From an uncultured Erysipelotrichaceae bacterium (GTDB taxonomy: Bacteria > Bacillota_I > Bacilli_A > Erysipelotrichales > Erysipelotrichaceae), in NCBI GenBank assembly GCA_902795525.1, contig CADBLN010000016.1, positions 1 through 15,183 on the forward strand: 15,183 nt of DNA. Reading direction: 5' to 3'. Made by a program: the position numbers and the translations under genes. The first letter of the stretch is position 1, and every line of letters starts with the position of its first letter. Positions 1 to 7,383 of the stretch are shown here, in pieces. The notes below the pieces were generated by a model. It searched no databases. It was not told the DNA's origin and was given only the letters and a program-made list of their open reading frames with translations.

Positions 1-2
1 CA

Positions 3-35
3 ACAAGCACAAACTCCACAGCAAGTGTGCATTAA
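3..35 (+). CDS. possible 3' end of an upstream gene (10 codons)
   Basis: Reading from base 3 gives ten sense codons (TSTNSTASVH) and then TAA at 33-35, six bases before a terminator hairpin. That spacing is what a gene end looks like. The other two frames run into or through the hairpin, which argues against them, but ten codons cannot identify a protein and all three frames are open at the window edge. Nothing can be said about function. Confidence 0.25.
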   Translation, partial: TSTNSTASVH

Positions 36-40
36 AAGGG

Positions 41-72
41 AAGGCTTATTATCAGCCTTTTTTATTTTATTG
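41..72 (+). terminator. Rho-independent terminator, + strand, convergent with queA
   Basis: AAGGCT (41-46) pairs with AGCCTT (54-59) around a 7-base loop. A T-rich tail follows on the + strand (about 58-72, broken by single A's). The reverse strand has only a short T run after the hairpin, so it would be a weaker terminator for the facing queA transcript. It probably ends the + strand gene that enters from the left. Confidence 0.6.
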
Positions 73-118
73 ATTTCTTCTACTTGCAAGTTGTAGTAGT
101 GTTTTTTACTTTCGTTTT

Positions 119-1144
119 TCATAATATCATCATACTATCACCAAATGAGAAGAAACGGTATTTTTCTGCAATGGCATGGTGATAAGCTTTCCATACTAGT
201 TCTTTACCCGCAAAAGCGCAGATCATCATTATTAAGGTTGACTTTGGCAAGTGAAAGTTGGTTATAAGAGCATCAACGGCATTAAACTTATAGCCAGGAT
301 AAATGAAAATGTCTGTTTCATCAGTACAATCTTTGAAACAACCATATTTTTGATAGATTGATTCTAAGGTTCTTACCGAAGTTGTTCCAACACAGATAAT
401 TCTTTGACCGTTTTCCTTTGCGGAATTTAAAATATCAGCAGATTGTTTTGACATGTGATAGTGTTCACTATGCATGTGATGATCATTGATGTCATCTACT
501 TGGACTGGCCTAAAAGTACCTAAACCAATATGCAGGGTTATATCAACGAATCTACAACCTTTGTCCTCTATTCTTTTGATTAATTCATCAGTAAAGTGCA
601 AACCAGCAGTAGGAGCTGCAGCACTACCCTCGATTTTTGAATATACAGTTTGGTATCTTTCTGGATCACTGACTTTCTCCTTGATGTAAGGAGGCAATGG
701 CACTTCTCCAAGTTTGTCCAAAACTTCCATGAATATCCCATCATAAATCATGTGGAGATATCTGATGCCGCTTTCTCCGTATTTGACAAATTCAGCTTTT
801 AACAAACCATCACCAAATTTAATAACGGTACCAGGCTTAACAATTTTAGCATTGCCAACCAAACACTCCCAAACATCATCACCAGTGTCGCGTAAAAGTA
901 ATACTTCAACATGGCCACCAGTTTCTTCTTTGATGCCAAATAGTCTGGCAGGGATAACACGGGTGTTGTTTCTAACAATGATGTCATCAGGACGCAAAAA
1001 ATCAATCACTTCACTAAAATGATGATCTTGGAAAGACTGATTTTCTCTATTAACAACCAAAAGGCGTGAGTCACTACGCCTTTCTAATGGTGTTTGAGCA
1101 ATTAGCTCAGAAGGTAGCTCAAAATCAAAATCACTAGTTTTCAT
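119..1144 (-). CDS. queA: S-adenosylmethionine:tRNA ribosyltransferase-isomerase QueA
   Basis: QueA moves and isomerises the ribosyl group of S-adenosylmethionine onto preQ1 already placed in tRNA, giving epoxyqueuosine at wobble position 34. It acts in the cytoplasm on tRNAs with GUN anticodons. At 341 residues it is full length. Family segments are present in order: LPSELIAQTPLERR near the N-terminus, VRNNTRVIPARLFG, then SAAAPTAGLHFT, HIGLGTFRPV, GTTSVRTLE, NFHLPKSTL and the terminal RFFSFGDSM. The gene follows tgt with a one-base stop/start overlap (TAATG), so the two are translationally coupled, in the usual pathway order. It ends in TGA, the only TGA stop among the complete genes here. 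The yajC/secDF genes that often follow queA are not visible in the 118 bases downstream. Confidence 0.97.
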   Translation of the reverse strand: MKTSDFDFELPSELIAQTPLERRSDSRLLVVNRENQSFQDHHFSEVIDFLRPDDIIVRNNTRVIPARLFGIKEETGGHVEVLLLRDTGDDVWECLVGNAKIVKPGTVIKFGDGLLKAEFVKYGESGIRYLHMIYDGIFMEVLDKLGEVPLPPYIKEKVSDPERYQTVYSKIEGSAAAPTAGLHFTDELIKRIEDKGCRFVDITLHIGLGTFRPVQVDDINDHHMHSEHYHMSKQSADILNSAKENGQRIICVGTTSVRTLESIYQKYGCFKDCTDETDIFIYPGYKFNAVDALITNFHLPKSTLIMMICAFAGKELVWKAYHHAIAEKYRFFSFGDSMMIL

Positions 1145-2274
1145 TAAAAACCTCTTTCATCAAAACCGAAACTCTCCAGAGTTTCCTTTTTGAATTGCAA
1201 GAAACGATCTTCTTTGATAGCTAATCTTATTTCTTCAACCAGTTTAATCAAGAATCTTAAATTATGGATTGATAATAATCTTGATCCTAAACCCTCATTG
1301 TTTCTTTGAAGATGGTTCAAGTATGCTTTTGTGAAGTTCTTACAGGTATAACAATCACAATTATCATCTAAAGCTGTGAAATCATTTTTGTATTTGTTAT
1401 TTTTGATTGTGATGCGTCCATGGGAAGTCATTAAGGTGCCATGTCTGGCAATTCTAGTAGGCAAGACACAATCAAACATGTCTACACCTCTTTCTACAGC
1501 CTCAAAAATATCATTGATGGCACCAATACCCATTTCATATCTTGGCTTATCTTCTGGTAAAAACTTGATTGTATCATCTAGCATCTTGTAGTGAGTTTCT
1601 TTACTTTCACCAACGGAAGTGCCCCCAATACTATAACCATCAAAGTCCATTGCCACTAGTGCTTTTGCGCAATACTCTCTTAAATCTGCAAACTCACTTC
1701 CTTGGACAATACCGAACAAAGCCTGATCTTCTCTAGTGTGAACTTTTAGGCCTCTTTCCGCCCATCTAATAGTCCTATCAACAGATTCTTTGCAGTAATC
1801 ATAGCTGCTAGGATAAGGAATGCATTCATCAAAAGACATGGCAATGTCGGAGCCAATAGCTTCTTGAATTCTGATAGAGTCTTCAGGAGACATGAAAAGC
1901 TTGGAACCATCCAAATGTGATTTGAAGGAAACTCCTTCTTCGCTAATTGATCTTGTATCTTTTAGTGAAAAAACTTGAAAACCACCAGAGTCAGTTAAAA
2001 CTGGACCATCATAGTTCATGAACTTATGAATTCCACCCGCAAGTCTTATGGTTTCTTCACCAGGTCTTAAGAACAAATGATATGTGTTTGCAAGGATTAC
2101 TCCAGCATGCATTTCCTTAAGCTCTTCTGGCGATAGAAATTTAACTGTAGCTCTAGTTCCTACAGGCATGAACATAGGGGTTTCTACAGTACCATGAGGT
2201 GTATGTAAAAAACCGGTGCGTGCTTTGCAGTCAGAACTTTGATGAGTTATTTCAAGTTTAATTGCTCTTCCCAT
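1144..2274 (-). CDS. tgt: queuine/preQ1 tRNA-guanine transglycosylase Tgt
   Basis: Tgt exchanges guanine-34 of tRNA-Asn, -Asp, -His and -Tyr for preQ1, the step before QueA. The 376-residue protein is full length. D95 lies in DSGGFQVF. The catalytic nucleophile is D268 in DMFDCVLPTR, by homology with the bacterial enzymes. FDECIPYP and GIVQGSE line the base pocket. Zinc ligands C306, C308, C311 and H337 keep the family spacing C-x-C-x2-C-x25-H. The start has a clear AGGAG (2281-2285) six bases upstream. A divergent promoter region separates it from the + strand reductase gene. No preQ1 synthesis genes or epoxyqueuosine reductase are visible in the window, so the precursor route must lie elsewhere or depend on salvage (inference). 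Confidence 0.97.
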   Translation of the reverse strand: MGRAIKLEITHQSSDCKARTGFLHTPHGTVETPMFMPVGTRATVKFLSPEELKEMHAGVILANTYHLFLRPGEETIRLAGGIHKFMNYDGPVLTDSGGFQVFSLKDTRSISEEGVSFKSHLDGSKLFMSPEDSIRIQEAIGSDIAMSFDECIPYPSSYDYCKESVDRTIRWAERGLKVHTREDQALFGIVQGSEFADLREYCAKALVAMDFDGYSIGGTSVGESKETHYKMLDDTIKFLPEDKPRYEMGIGAINDIFEAVERGVDMFDCVLPTRIARHGTLMTSHGRITIKNNKYKNDFTALDDNCDCYTCKNFTKAYLNHLQRNNEGLGSRLLSIHNLRFLIKLVEEIRLAIKEDRFLQFKKETLESFGFDERGF

Positions 2275-2297
2275 TTTTATCTCCTATAAGCTCACTT

Positions 2298-2308
2298 ATC
2301 ATAGCATA
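2298..2308 (-). promoter_or_regulatory. extended -10 promoter for tgt-queA
   Basis: On the minus strand the sequence reads TATGC-TATGAT, an extended -10 element (TRTGn plus a hexamer close to TATAAT). No good -35 is present; the best-placed hexamer is AT-rich TTTTAA about 17 bases upstream. Transcription would start near 2291, just before the AGGAG of tgt. Calling it a promoter is inference from sequence and position. Confidence 0.5.
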
Positions 2309-2312
2309 ATAA

Positions 2313-2345
2313 TTGGTTATTTAAAAGTTTTGGATATGCTAGAAT
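2313..2345 (+). promoter_or_regulatory. promoter for the aldo/keto reductase gene
   Basis: TATGC-TAGAAT at 2335-2345 forms an extended -10. TTGGTT (2313-2318) is a possible -35, 16 bases from TATGCT or 21 from TAGAAT, so one of the two registers is imperfect. The start of transcription near 2350 leaves a short leader carrying GGAAGGGAG. This promoter lies back to back with that of tgt. Confidence 0.5.
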
Positions 2346-2370
2346 GAAGATGAATGGAAGGGAGTACAAA

Positions 2371-3498
2371 ATGCAATATAGGAAGTTTGCGAAAAATGAT
2401 CATGTTTCAATTCTGGGCTTTGGAATGATGCGTTTTCCTAATAAGGAAGATGGGTCAATAGATGAAGAGTTATTGGAAAAAATGGTTGATTATGCTTATG
2501 AAAATGGAGTTAACTACTTTGATACTGCTCAAGTCTATTACAATGATAAAAGTGAGATTTTAACTGGAAAAATACTAAGTAAGTATCCAAGGAATAGCTA
2601 TTATGTGACAGATAAGCTTAGTATTTGGGTAGTAAATTCTCTAGAGGAGTTAGATGAATTCTTTAATAATCAGTTGAGAAAACTTCAAGTTGATTACATT
2701 GATTATTATTTGCTCCACGCCCTTAATAAAGAGTATTGGGAAAAAATCATCAACATGGGAGCTATGGACTACATTGTCGACAAGTATGAGAAAGGTATTA
2801 TTAAGAATTTAGGATTCTCATTTCATGATGATTATGAAACCTTTGAGAAGATAATCAAATATAGAAAATGGGATTTTTGCCAAATTCAATATAATTATTT
2901 AGACACTGAAGTTCAAGCTGGTGATAGGGGTTATAAACTAGCTGAAGAGTTAGGTGTTGAATTAGTTATTATGGAACCAAACAAAGGTGGCTTATTGTGC
3001 AGATTACCGGAAATTTGTGTTGAAGAGTTCAAGAATATTAACCCAGATGCTAGCCAAGCTAATTGGGCTTTAAGATGGTTATGGAGTAAGACAAATTGTA
3101 AAGTTGTCTTATCTGGCATGAGTGATATGGAACAGACCATTGATAATGTGAATTCAGCAAATCTATTTGAACCATTAACTGAAGTTGAACAGGAGGCTGT
3201 TAAGAAAGTCAGAAAAGCCATCTTGGCAGCACAGAGAAATGGCTGCACGGGATGTGAATATTGCATGCCTTGTCCTTTTGGTGTAAACATTCCACGTAAT
3301 TTCCGAATTTGGAACATGGGAGCCTTAACTGGAAACTATGAAAAAGAATGGAAAAGGTATTCGCAACTCGCTGATGCGGATGCTTCCCATTGTATGCAAT
3401 GTGGCAGTTGCGAAGCAGTGTGTCCACAAAGTTTAAACATTATTAGCGATCTTGCTAGCTTGCATAAAGAGATTACTGACTACATAAATAACAAATAG
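2371..3498 (+). CDS. aldo/keto reductase with C-terminal 2x[4Fe-4S] ferredoxin domain
   Basis: This is a predicted NAD(P)H-dependent oxidoreductase of 375 residues with an added electron-transfer domain. Residues about 10-270 form the aldo/keto reductase barrel with the catalytic tetrad D51, Y56, K82 and H116 (FDTAQVYY, VTDK, LLH). Residues about 290-360 hold two cysteine clusters, C292/C295/C298/C301 before a proline and C341/C344/C347/C351 before a proline, which should bind two [4Fe-4S] clusters. The family is common in anaerobic Firmicutes, but the substrate is usually unknown. The start at 2371 has GGGAG six bases upstream. An ATG at 2344 in the same frame lies at or before the likely transcription start and was not used. 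A small membrane protein gene follows. Nothing ties the gene to queuosine synthesis apart from position. Confidence 0.88.
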   Translation: MQYRKFAKNDHVSILGFGMMRFPNKEDGSIDEELLEKMVDYAYENGVNYFDTAQVYYNDKSEILTGKILSKYPRNSYYVTDKLSIWVVNSLEELDEFFNNQLRKLQVDYIDYYLLHALNKEYWEKIINMGAMDYIVDKYEKGIIKNLGFSFHDDYETFEKIIKYRKWDFCQIQYNYLDTEVQAGDRGYKLAEELGVELVIMEPNKGGLLCRLPEICVEEFKNINPDASQANWALRWLWSKTNCKVVLSGMSDMEQTIDNVNSANLFEPLTEVEQEAVKKVRKAILAAQRNGCTGCEYCMPCPFGVNIPRNFRIWNMGALTGNYEKEWKRYSQLADADASHCMQCGSCEAVCPQSLNIISDLASLHKEITDYINNK

Positions 3499-3578
3499 AA
3501 TGCACAAGAGTGGCTTTCTTCACGAATATTTCACATAAACGTCTTGAATGGTTTAATTTAAAAAGATATGATTATGAC

Positions 3579-3956
3579 ATGAGTAAAAGTAAGATAAGCA
3601 TTGATTTATTGCAGTTGTTCATGGCTGCTATTCTCGTTGGCCTAGGATTATTTTTAAAGGGTAATGAAGCTTTTCATAATGTTGCGGTATTATTCTTAAG
3701 TATTCCTGGCATTACTCTAGTTATTAGTTATTTCATGAACTTTTTAACTTATCCTAGACACTGGACTTTCACCGTAATAGTGGTATTGATTTGTCTGTTA
3801 GGGGATGTGCTCTATTATTTTAGAAGTGGGTTTGAATTAACTCCATCTATAATAGTATTTTCAATACTTGTGGTTGGATTCACATCTTTAATTGCGACAT
3901 TTTTCCACTTACTACATGGAGATGTAATTCTCAAAAATGATAAAAGAGTCCGTTAG
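3579..3956 (+). CDS. small four-helix membrane protein, function unknown
   Basis: I do not recognise this family. The 125-residue product has four predicted membrane segments at about residues 10-26, 34-55, 63-81 and 89-110, a short charged N-terminus (MSKSKIS) and a basic tail. The start is uncertain. ATG 3579 precedes the first hydrophobic segment but has no clear ribosome-binding site. A GTG at 3510 in the same frame would add 23 mostly polar residues, also without a Shine-Dalgarno. It lies about 80 bases after the reductase gene with no terminator between, so it is probably co-transcribed and perhaps translated by coupling. The TAG stop (3954-3956) lies within the terminator hairpin. Coding status is supported by the long open frame and regular hydrophobic periodicity. 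Confidence 0.65.
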   Translation: MSKSKISIDLLQLFMAAILVGLGLFLKGNEAFHNVAVLFLSIPGITLVISYFMNFLTYPRHWTFTVIVVLICLLGDVLYYFRSGFELTPSIIVFSILVVGFTSLIATFFHLLHGDVILKNDKRVR

Positions 3957-3970
3957 GACTCTTTTCTTTT
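3942..3970. terminator. two-way Rho-independent terminator
   Basis: AAAAGAGTCC (3942-3951) and GGACTCTTTT (3956-3965) form a perfect 10-bp stem around GTTA. On the + strand more T's follow (CTTTT). On the minus strand the stem is followed by a T-rich run, so it can also end the facing tRNA-Asn transcript. The stop codon of the small membrane protein gene sits in the loop and first base of the right arm. Confidence 0.88.
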
Positions 3971-3973
3971 GAA

Positions 3974-4049
3974 TGGCGCCTGAAGTAGGGCTCGAACCTA
4001 CGACCTACCGGTTAACAGCCGGTTGCTCTGCCGATTGAGCTATTCAGGC
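3974..4049 (-). tRNA. tRNA-Asn (anticodon GUU)
   Basis: The minus strand folds into a complete 76-base cloverleaf. The acceptor stem is GCCTGAA/TTCAGGC, the D stem GCTC/GAGC, the anticodon stem ACCGG/CCGGT around CTGTTAA (anticodon GTT), and the T stem GTAGG/CCTAC around TTCGAGC. The discriminator is G and the CCA end is encoded. GUU reads Asn codons and is one of the four anticodons that Tgt modifies to queuosine. It appears to be a single-gene unit with its own promoter and terminator. Confidence 0.97.
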
Positions 4050-4057
4050 GTGAAACT

Positions 4058-4086
4058 AATATAGCATAAGATTTTATATAAATCAA
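4058..4086 (-). promoter_or_regulatory. promoter for tRNA-Asn
   Basis: Reading on the minus strand, TTGATT (4081-4086) and TATATT (4058-4063) are separated by exactly 17 bases. The -10 is extended by TATGC. The predicted start falls a few bases before the mature tRNA 5' end at 4049. This is the best-formed promoter in the left part of the window. Confidence 0.75.
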
Positions 4087-4147
4087 GTAATTAAAGAATA
4101 AAAGAAGTTTAATTTAAGATGTTTTTTTAGGATTTCTAGTAGTCTTT

Positions 4148-4158
4148 TGTGTTATAAT
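4148..4158 (+). promoter_or_regulatory. extended -10 promoter for the TIM-barrel/phosphodiesterase pair
   Basis: TGTG-T-TATAAT at 4148-4158 is a consensus extended -10. No recognisable -35 lies 16-18 bases upstream. Transcription would begin near 4165, about 20 bases before the first plausible ATG. This also rules out the TTG at 4147 as a translation start, because it lies within the promoter. Confidence 0.6.
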
Positions 4159-4185
4159 TTTCTCTTAAGAAAAATGAGGTGTAAT

Positions 4186-5025
4186 ATGAGGAAAATAATG
4201 AAGCTGGGTTTAGATGCCGAACAAGTACATGTAAGAGAATTATATAATCGTTTTGATGGTTATGAGTTACATTTATATGGTGATGACCGTGATGATTTTT
4301 CGCTTGTTCCAACATTAAAAAAGCCAATTGTTACAGTTCATTATCCAATTGATGATTCTGATGTATATGATGTTGTCAGTCAGTTCAAAGAAGAAAGAAT
4401 TCAAAAAATCTTTGATCTATGTGAACAACAAAACGCTGGTTTAGTCATTCATTCAGAAACAATACTAACAAGACTATTAACCCACCCACAATTGGAAGAG
4501 TTCATTGAACATATGAGAGGCAGAAAGATTATTCTGCATGTTGAAAACTGTTACCGTCATTGTGGTGCTATTGAAGGCCTAAGAATGTGGAAGTATTTGA
4601 GTGATCAAATCGGTGATAATCGAGTTTACCCACTTTTGGATACTTGCCACTTAATAATGAGTGAGATGTCTTTTAAGTTTGAAGAGATGTCATTTTTCCA
4701 AACTTTGGATGCCTATGCTAGTGAAAACTTCAAGATTCATTTAAGTGATTGTATTGGTTCAGGAGAAGTTGAAACTGGTGGAATCCATGGAACAAATTTC
4801 TATGCCAACCAATATCTTTTGAGTAACATTTTGTGGAAAATAAGAGATCTGCAAACTAACATTGGTGTCACACCAGACTTAATTCTTGAGGTTGATGAGG
4901 TTGACTACGTTTATCCAACAAATGCTGATATTCTTGCTAAGAATATTGACAGGATTTGGCCAGGTATCTGTAAAGATTATGATGCTTGGAAAGAAACACA
5001 AAATCATTATGAAGAATATGAGTAA
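4186..5025 (+). CDS. TIM-barrel sugar-phosphate isomerase / AP endonuclease-2-like protein
   Basis: This 279-residue protein resembles the xylose-isomerase-like TIM barrel superfamily, whose members use a metal cluster at the barrel mouth for sugar isomerisation or epimerisation, or for DNA repair. Likely metal ligands lie at strand ends: E120 in LHVEN, D152 and H155 in LLDTCH, H185 and D188 in HLSD, H201 in GIHG and E235 in LEVDE. There is no signal peptide. The substrate cannot be read from the sequence. ATG 4186 is preceded by GAGG (4176-4179), six bases away. ATG 4198 also has a GAGG six bases upstream and would give the more usual beginning MKLGL, so the start may be four codons later. 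The phosphodiesterase gene begins 26 bases downstream with no terminator between, so the two probably form an operon and may act on one phosphorylated compound (inference). Confidence 0.78.
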   Translation: MRKIMKLGLDAEQVHVRELYNRFDGYELHLYGDDRDDFSLVPTLKKPIVTVHYPIDDSDVYDVVSQFKEERIQKIFDLCEQQNAGLVIHSETILTRLLTHPQLEEFIEHMRGRKIILHVENCYRHCGAIEGLRMWKYLSDQIGDNRVYPLLDTCHLIMSEMSFKFEEMSFFQTLDAYASENFKIHLSDCIGSGEVETGGIHGTNFYANQYLLSNILWKIRDLQTNIGVTPDLILEVDEVDYVYPTNADILAKNIDRIWPGICKDYDAWKETQNHYEEYE

Positions 5026-5051
5026 TAAAGCACTCTTAGAAAGGTTGAATA

Positions 5052-6350
5052 ATGAAAAAACTTTTAGTGTTTATGATTGACGCTTTGTGCTCAAGTGACA
5101 TTGAACACATGAAAAAGATGCCACATTTTGCACCAATAATTGAAAATGGTTCTTATGTGCATCATCTAAAACCAGTGCATCCTGCTTTAACTTATTGTTG
5201 TCATACTTCTATTGTGACGGGAAAGTATGTTGATGGTCACGGTATTACTAATAATGAATATCTTCAAAGGGGTTGTAAGAGCACAGATGTTTGGTTTGGG
5301 AAAAAGGAAGAAGTACAAGCACCAACATTTTTAGATAAGGCAATGGAATTAGGTTTAACTACCTGTTCAATTAGCTGGCCGGTAAGTGCTGGGGCTAATT
5401 ACACATATAACTTTCCAATGATAATTCCTTACCACTATGATGGTTATAATCCAGAACAGTATCTCTATGGTTATGCGACTGATAACATTATGGATAATTA
5501 CTGGTGGAAATATGGTCGTTTGATGAAAGGTCCATTCAATAACCTTGATGCCTTCACCATGGCGCTGGCTCCTGACATCATTAAAGATTTTGGACAACCA
5601 GATGTAATGTTGATTAAAATGTGTGACTTAGATTCATTTAGGCATAAGTATGGGGTCTATGATGAACATGTTTATCAACAGCTTCAAAGACATGACGAAG
5701 AGTTCGGTGTCATCATGGAGACTTTGAAAAGATATGGGGATTTAGAAAATACAAATATTGTGATTATGGGAGACCATGGTCAAACTAATATTGAAGATAT
5801 TCTAAATATGAATAAAGTTTTGGAACAAGCTGGCTTTATTAGGGCAGATGAGAATGGCAACATTATTGATTGCGATGCATATGCTCATTCAGCAGCTTTG
5901 ACTTGTTTCATTGAACTGGCAAATCCTGAAGATGAAAAAATGGAAAAGAAAGTTAGGGAGTTTTTGGAATCACTAAAAGATAATCCTGATTATCAATTAG
6001 ATTATGTACTGGATAAAAAAGAAATGAAGGAAAGATTCCATGTGGAAGGCCCATTTGATTTTGTGATTGAAAGTAAAAGACCAATATCCTTTGGATTTGA
6101 TACTGATATGTCTATACCAACACCATGGCGCAGCAAATTGCCAGGTGACCACATAATCGGTGCAGCTACTCATGGAGGAAATCCTGATAGAGCAGAACAA
6201 ACGCTGTTTATCGCATGTGGTCCATCGATTAAAAAAGGTGTAGTGGTAGATGAAGCCAACATGGTCGATGAAGCAGTCACCATGGCCAAAATGGTCGGCT
6301 TTGATTTCCCAAATACTGATGGAAAGATAATTGAAGAATTGTTAGATTAA
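5052..6350 (+). CDS. alkaline-phosphatase-superfamily phosphodiesterase / nucleotide pyrophosphatase
   Basis: This predicted metal-dependent phosphoesterase (432 residues) belongs to the type I phosphodiesterase/nucleotide pyrophosphatase group, which hydrolyses phosphodiester or pyrophosphate bonds using two metal ions and a threonine nucleophile. The full set of key positions is present: D10 (VFMIDAL), nucleophile T47 (HPALTYCCHTSIVTG), D194 and H198 (DLDSFRH), D241 and H242 (GDHGQT) and H374 (ATHGGN), followed by LFIACGPSIKKG. No signal peptide or membrane segment is apparent, so it should act in the cytoplasm, unlike many secreted relatives. AAAGG lies about seven bases before the ATG. 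The partner gene upstream encodes a TIM-barrel enzyme, and a strong terminator follows. The substrate is unknown. Confidence 0.85.
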   Translation: MKKLLVFMIDALCSSDIEHMKKMPHFAPIIENGSYVHHLKPVHPALTYCCHTSIVTGKYVDGHGITNNEYLQRGCKSTDVWFGKKEEVQAPTFLDKAMELGLTTCSISWPVSAGANYTYNFPMIIPYHYDGYNPEQYLYGYATDNIMDNYWWKYGRLMKGPFNNLDAFTMALAPDIIKDFGQPDVMLIKMCDLDSFRHKYGVYDEHVYQQLQRHDEEFGVIMETLKRYGDLENTNIVIMGDHGQTNIEDILNMNKVLEQAGFIRADENGNIIDCDAYAHSAALTCFIELANPEDEKMEKKVREFLESLKDNPDYQLDYVLDKKEMKERFHVEGPFDFVIESKRPISFGFDTDMSIPTPWRSKLPGDHIIGAATHGGNPDRAEQTLFIACGPSIKKGVVVDEANMVDEAVTMAKMVGFDFPNTDGKIIEELLD

Positions 6351-6359
6351 TAAATAATT

Positions 6360-6389
6360 TCACAAAGGTTAAGCCTTTGTGATTTTTTT
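6360..6389 (+). terminator. Rho-independent terminator after the phosphodiesterase gene
   Basis: TCACAAAGG (6360-6368) pairs perfectly with CCTTTGTGA (6374-6382) around TTAAG, followed by seven T's (6383-6389). It lies nine bases after the stop codon. It closes the TIM-barrel/phosphodiesterase unit and separates it from the next four-gene cassette. Confidence 0.92.
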
Positions 6390-6393
6390 GTTC

Positions 6394-6399
6394 TATAAT
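6394..6399 (+). promoter_or_regulatory. candidate -10 for the four-gene redox cassette
   Basis: A perfect TATAAT lies five bases after the terminator T-run and 33 bases before the first gene of the cassette. No convincing -35 is visible, since the expected position overlaps the terminator stem, and there is no TG extension. It is the only promoter-like sequence in the gap between the terminator and the gene. Confidence 0.4.
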
Positions 6400-6432
6400 G
6401 ATTATGGTTTTTTAATAGAAAAGTGGCGGCAA

Positions 6433-7383
6433 ATGAGTAGTTTTAAAGATTTAAGAATTGTAGATAACTTTTATCAGACATCGGCTTTTTTTCCAATGCC
6501 AACAGTAATCATTAGCACTTTAGCGGATGATGGATCAACGAACTGTGGAGCATATTCGCTGGTACAACCTTACTATGTGGCTGGTAAAGAGTATTATGCA
6601 ATGCTTTTGGAATGTCGAAATTCCTCAAATACAGCACAAAACTTAATCAAAAGAAAAAAATGTGCTTTAAATTTCATCTATGATGACAAGGCCTTATTCA
6701 AACAAGCTGTTAAATTGGGCTTTCCAGGAGATACAACTGCAGAAAAAATGAAAGACTGTATTTATACTTTAGAAGATGGAATAAGAGCCGAAGAAGATCC
6801 AAATGGTTCATATCCAAAAGTTATCCAGGAATGTTTCCAAGTATTTGAATGTACATGGGTAGATTCTTTGGAAAACTGTGAGGGAACACAACCATTACCT
6901 GAGGGTCAAGACCATTATGAATTGGATAAGTACAATGATTTTAATGGTATCACTACTCCATATGGGGCTCACTTCATTTTGAAGATAGATAAGATTTTAA
7001 TGAAGGAAGAACAATACAATGGCATTATCAATGGTGTAACCGCAAAGGATTTTCCAAACATACCAGTTGATTATGGATATCGTGATAGTAAGAACTTCTG
7101 GTATACCAGAACACCAAATAATTTTTTATACAAACCAATTGGTGAATTATTACCAATCAGAGAGACAAGTGTGGCATCAGTACAATATGCGGCTAAAAGG
7201 ATTGACCCAGAAGTCCAGTTTACTGATGAAGCATGTGCTAAGTTGGTCAAAGTTCCTAGAATATTTTTGCCAACCGTGCTAAAGGGATGTGTAGCATGGG
7301 CTAAGGAAAACAACGTTACTTTAGTTACAGCTGAACACATGGATATCATTAATGACAAACGCTCAAAGGAGAAAGGTAAATAG
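6433..7383 (+). CDS. flavin-reductase-like FMN split-barrel protein with C-terminal PCP_red-like domain
   Basis: Residues about 1-225 of this 316-residue protein look like the flavin reductase/FMN-binding split-barrel fold. Typical elements are the opening FFPMPTVIISTL, the following N-C-G-A-Y-S and the CRNSSNTAQNL segment. Residues about 263-310 (FTDEACAKLVKVP through VTAEHMDII) match the pattern of the PCP_red domain (Pfam PF08369), known from the C-terminus of light-independent protochlorophyllide reductase subunit B and from small proteins of non-photosynthetic bacteria. There is no signal peptide. The likely role is FMN-dependent reduction or electron transfer, with unknown substrate. 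ATG 6433 has only a weak upstream site (AAGTGGCGG). An upstream in-frame GTG at 6379 lies in the terminator stem and was rejected. It is the first gene of a tight four-gene cassette; the next gene starts two bases after its stop. Confidence 0.78.
   Translation: MSSFKDLRIVDNFYQTSAFFPMPTVIISTLADDGSTNCGAYSLVQPYYVAGKEYYAMLLECRNSSNTAQNLIKRKKCALNFIYDDKALFKQAVKLGFPGDTTAEKMKDCIYTLEDGIRAEEDPNGSYPKVIQECFQVFECTWVDSLENCEGTQPLPEGQDHYELDKYNDFNGITTPYGAHFILKIDKILMKEEQYNGIINGVTAKDFPNIPVDYGYRDSKNFWYTRTPNNFLYKPIGELLPIRETSVASVQYAAKRIDPEVQFTDEACAKLVKVPRIFLPTVLKGCVAWAKENNVTLVTAEHMDIINDKRSKEKGK

Noticed and set aside
76..108. Partly palindromic ACTTGCAAGT region as a terminator for queA
   Set aside because: The stem outside the short palindrome is only about four pairs with mismatches and is not convincing on the minus strand.
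119..121. TGA read as Trp (Mollicute code)
   Set aside because: QueA ends at the expected family C-terminus, no gene in the window contains internal TGA, and Trp is always TGG.
486..1022. Open + strand frames and a third minus-strand frame inside queA
   Set aside because: They overlap queA, which has full family motifs, and lack ribosome-binding sites and recognisable protein features.
2931..3427. Minus-strand open frames inside the aldo/keto reductase gene
   Set aside because: They lie opposite well-conserved reductase and ferredoxin motifs, so they are coding shadows.
4147..4185. TTG start giving 13 extra residues on the TIM-barrel protein
   Set aside because: The TATAAT promoter lies within this stretch and there is no Shine-Dalgarno, while ATG 4186 and ATG 4198 both have GAGG sites.
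6379..6432. GTG start giving 18 extra residues on the FMN split-barrel protein
   Set aside because: The codon lies in a terminator stem and the encoded stretch runs through the T-run and the candidate -10.
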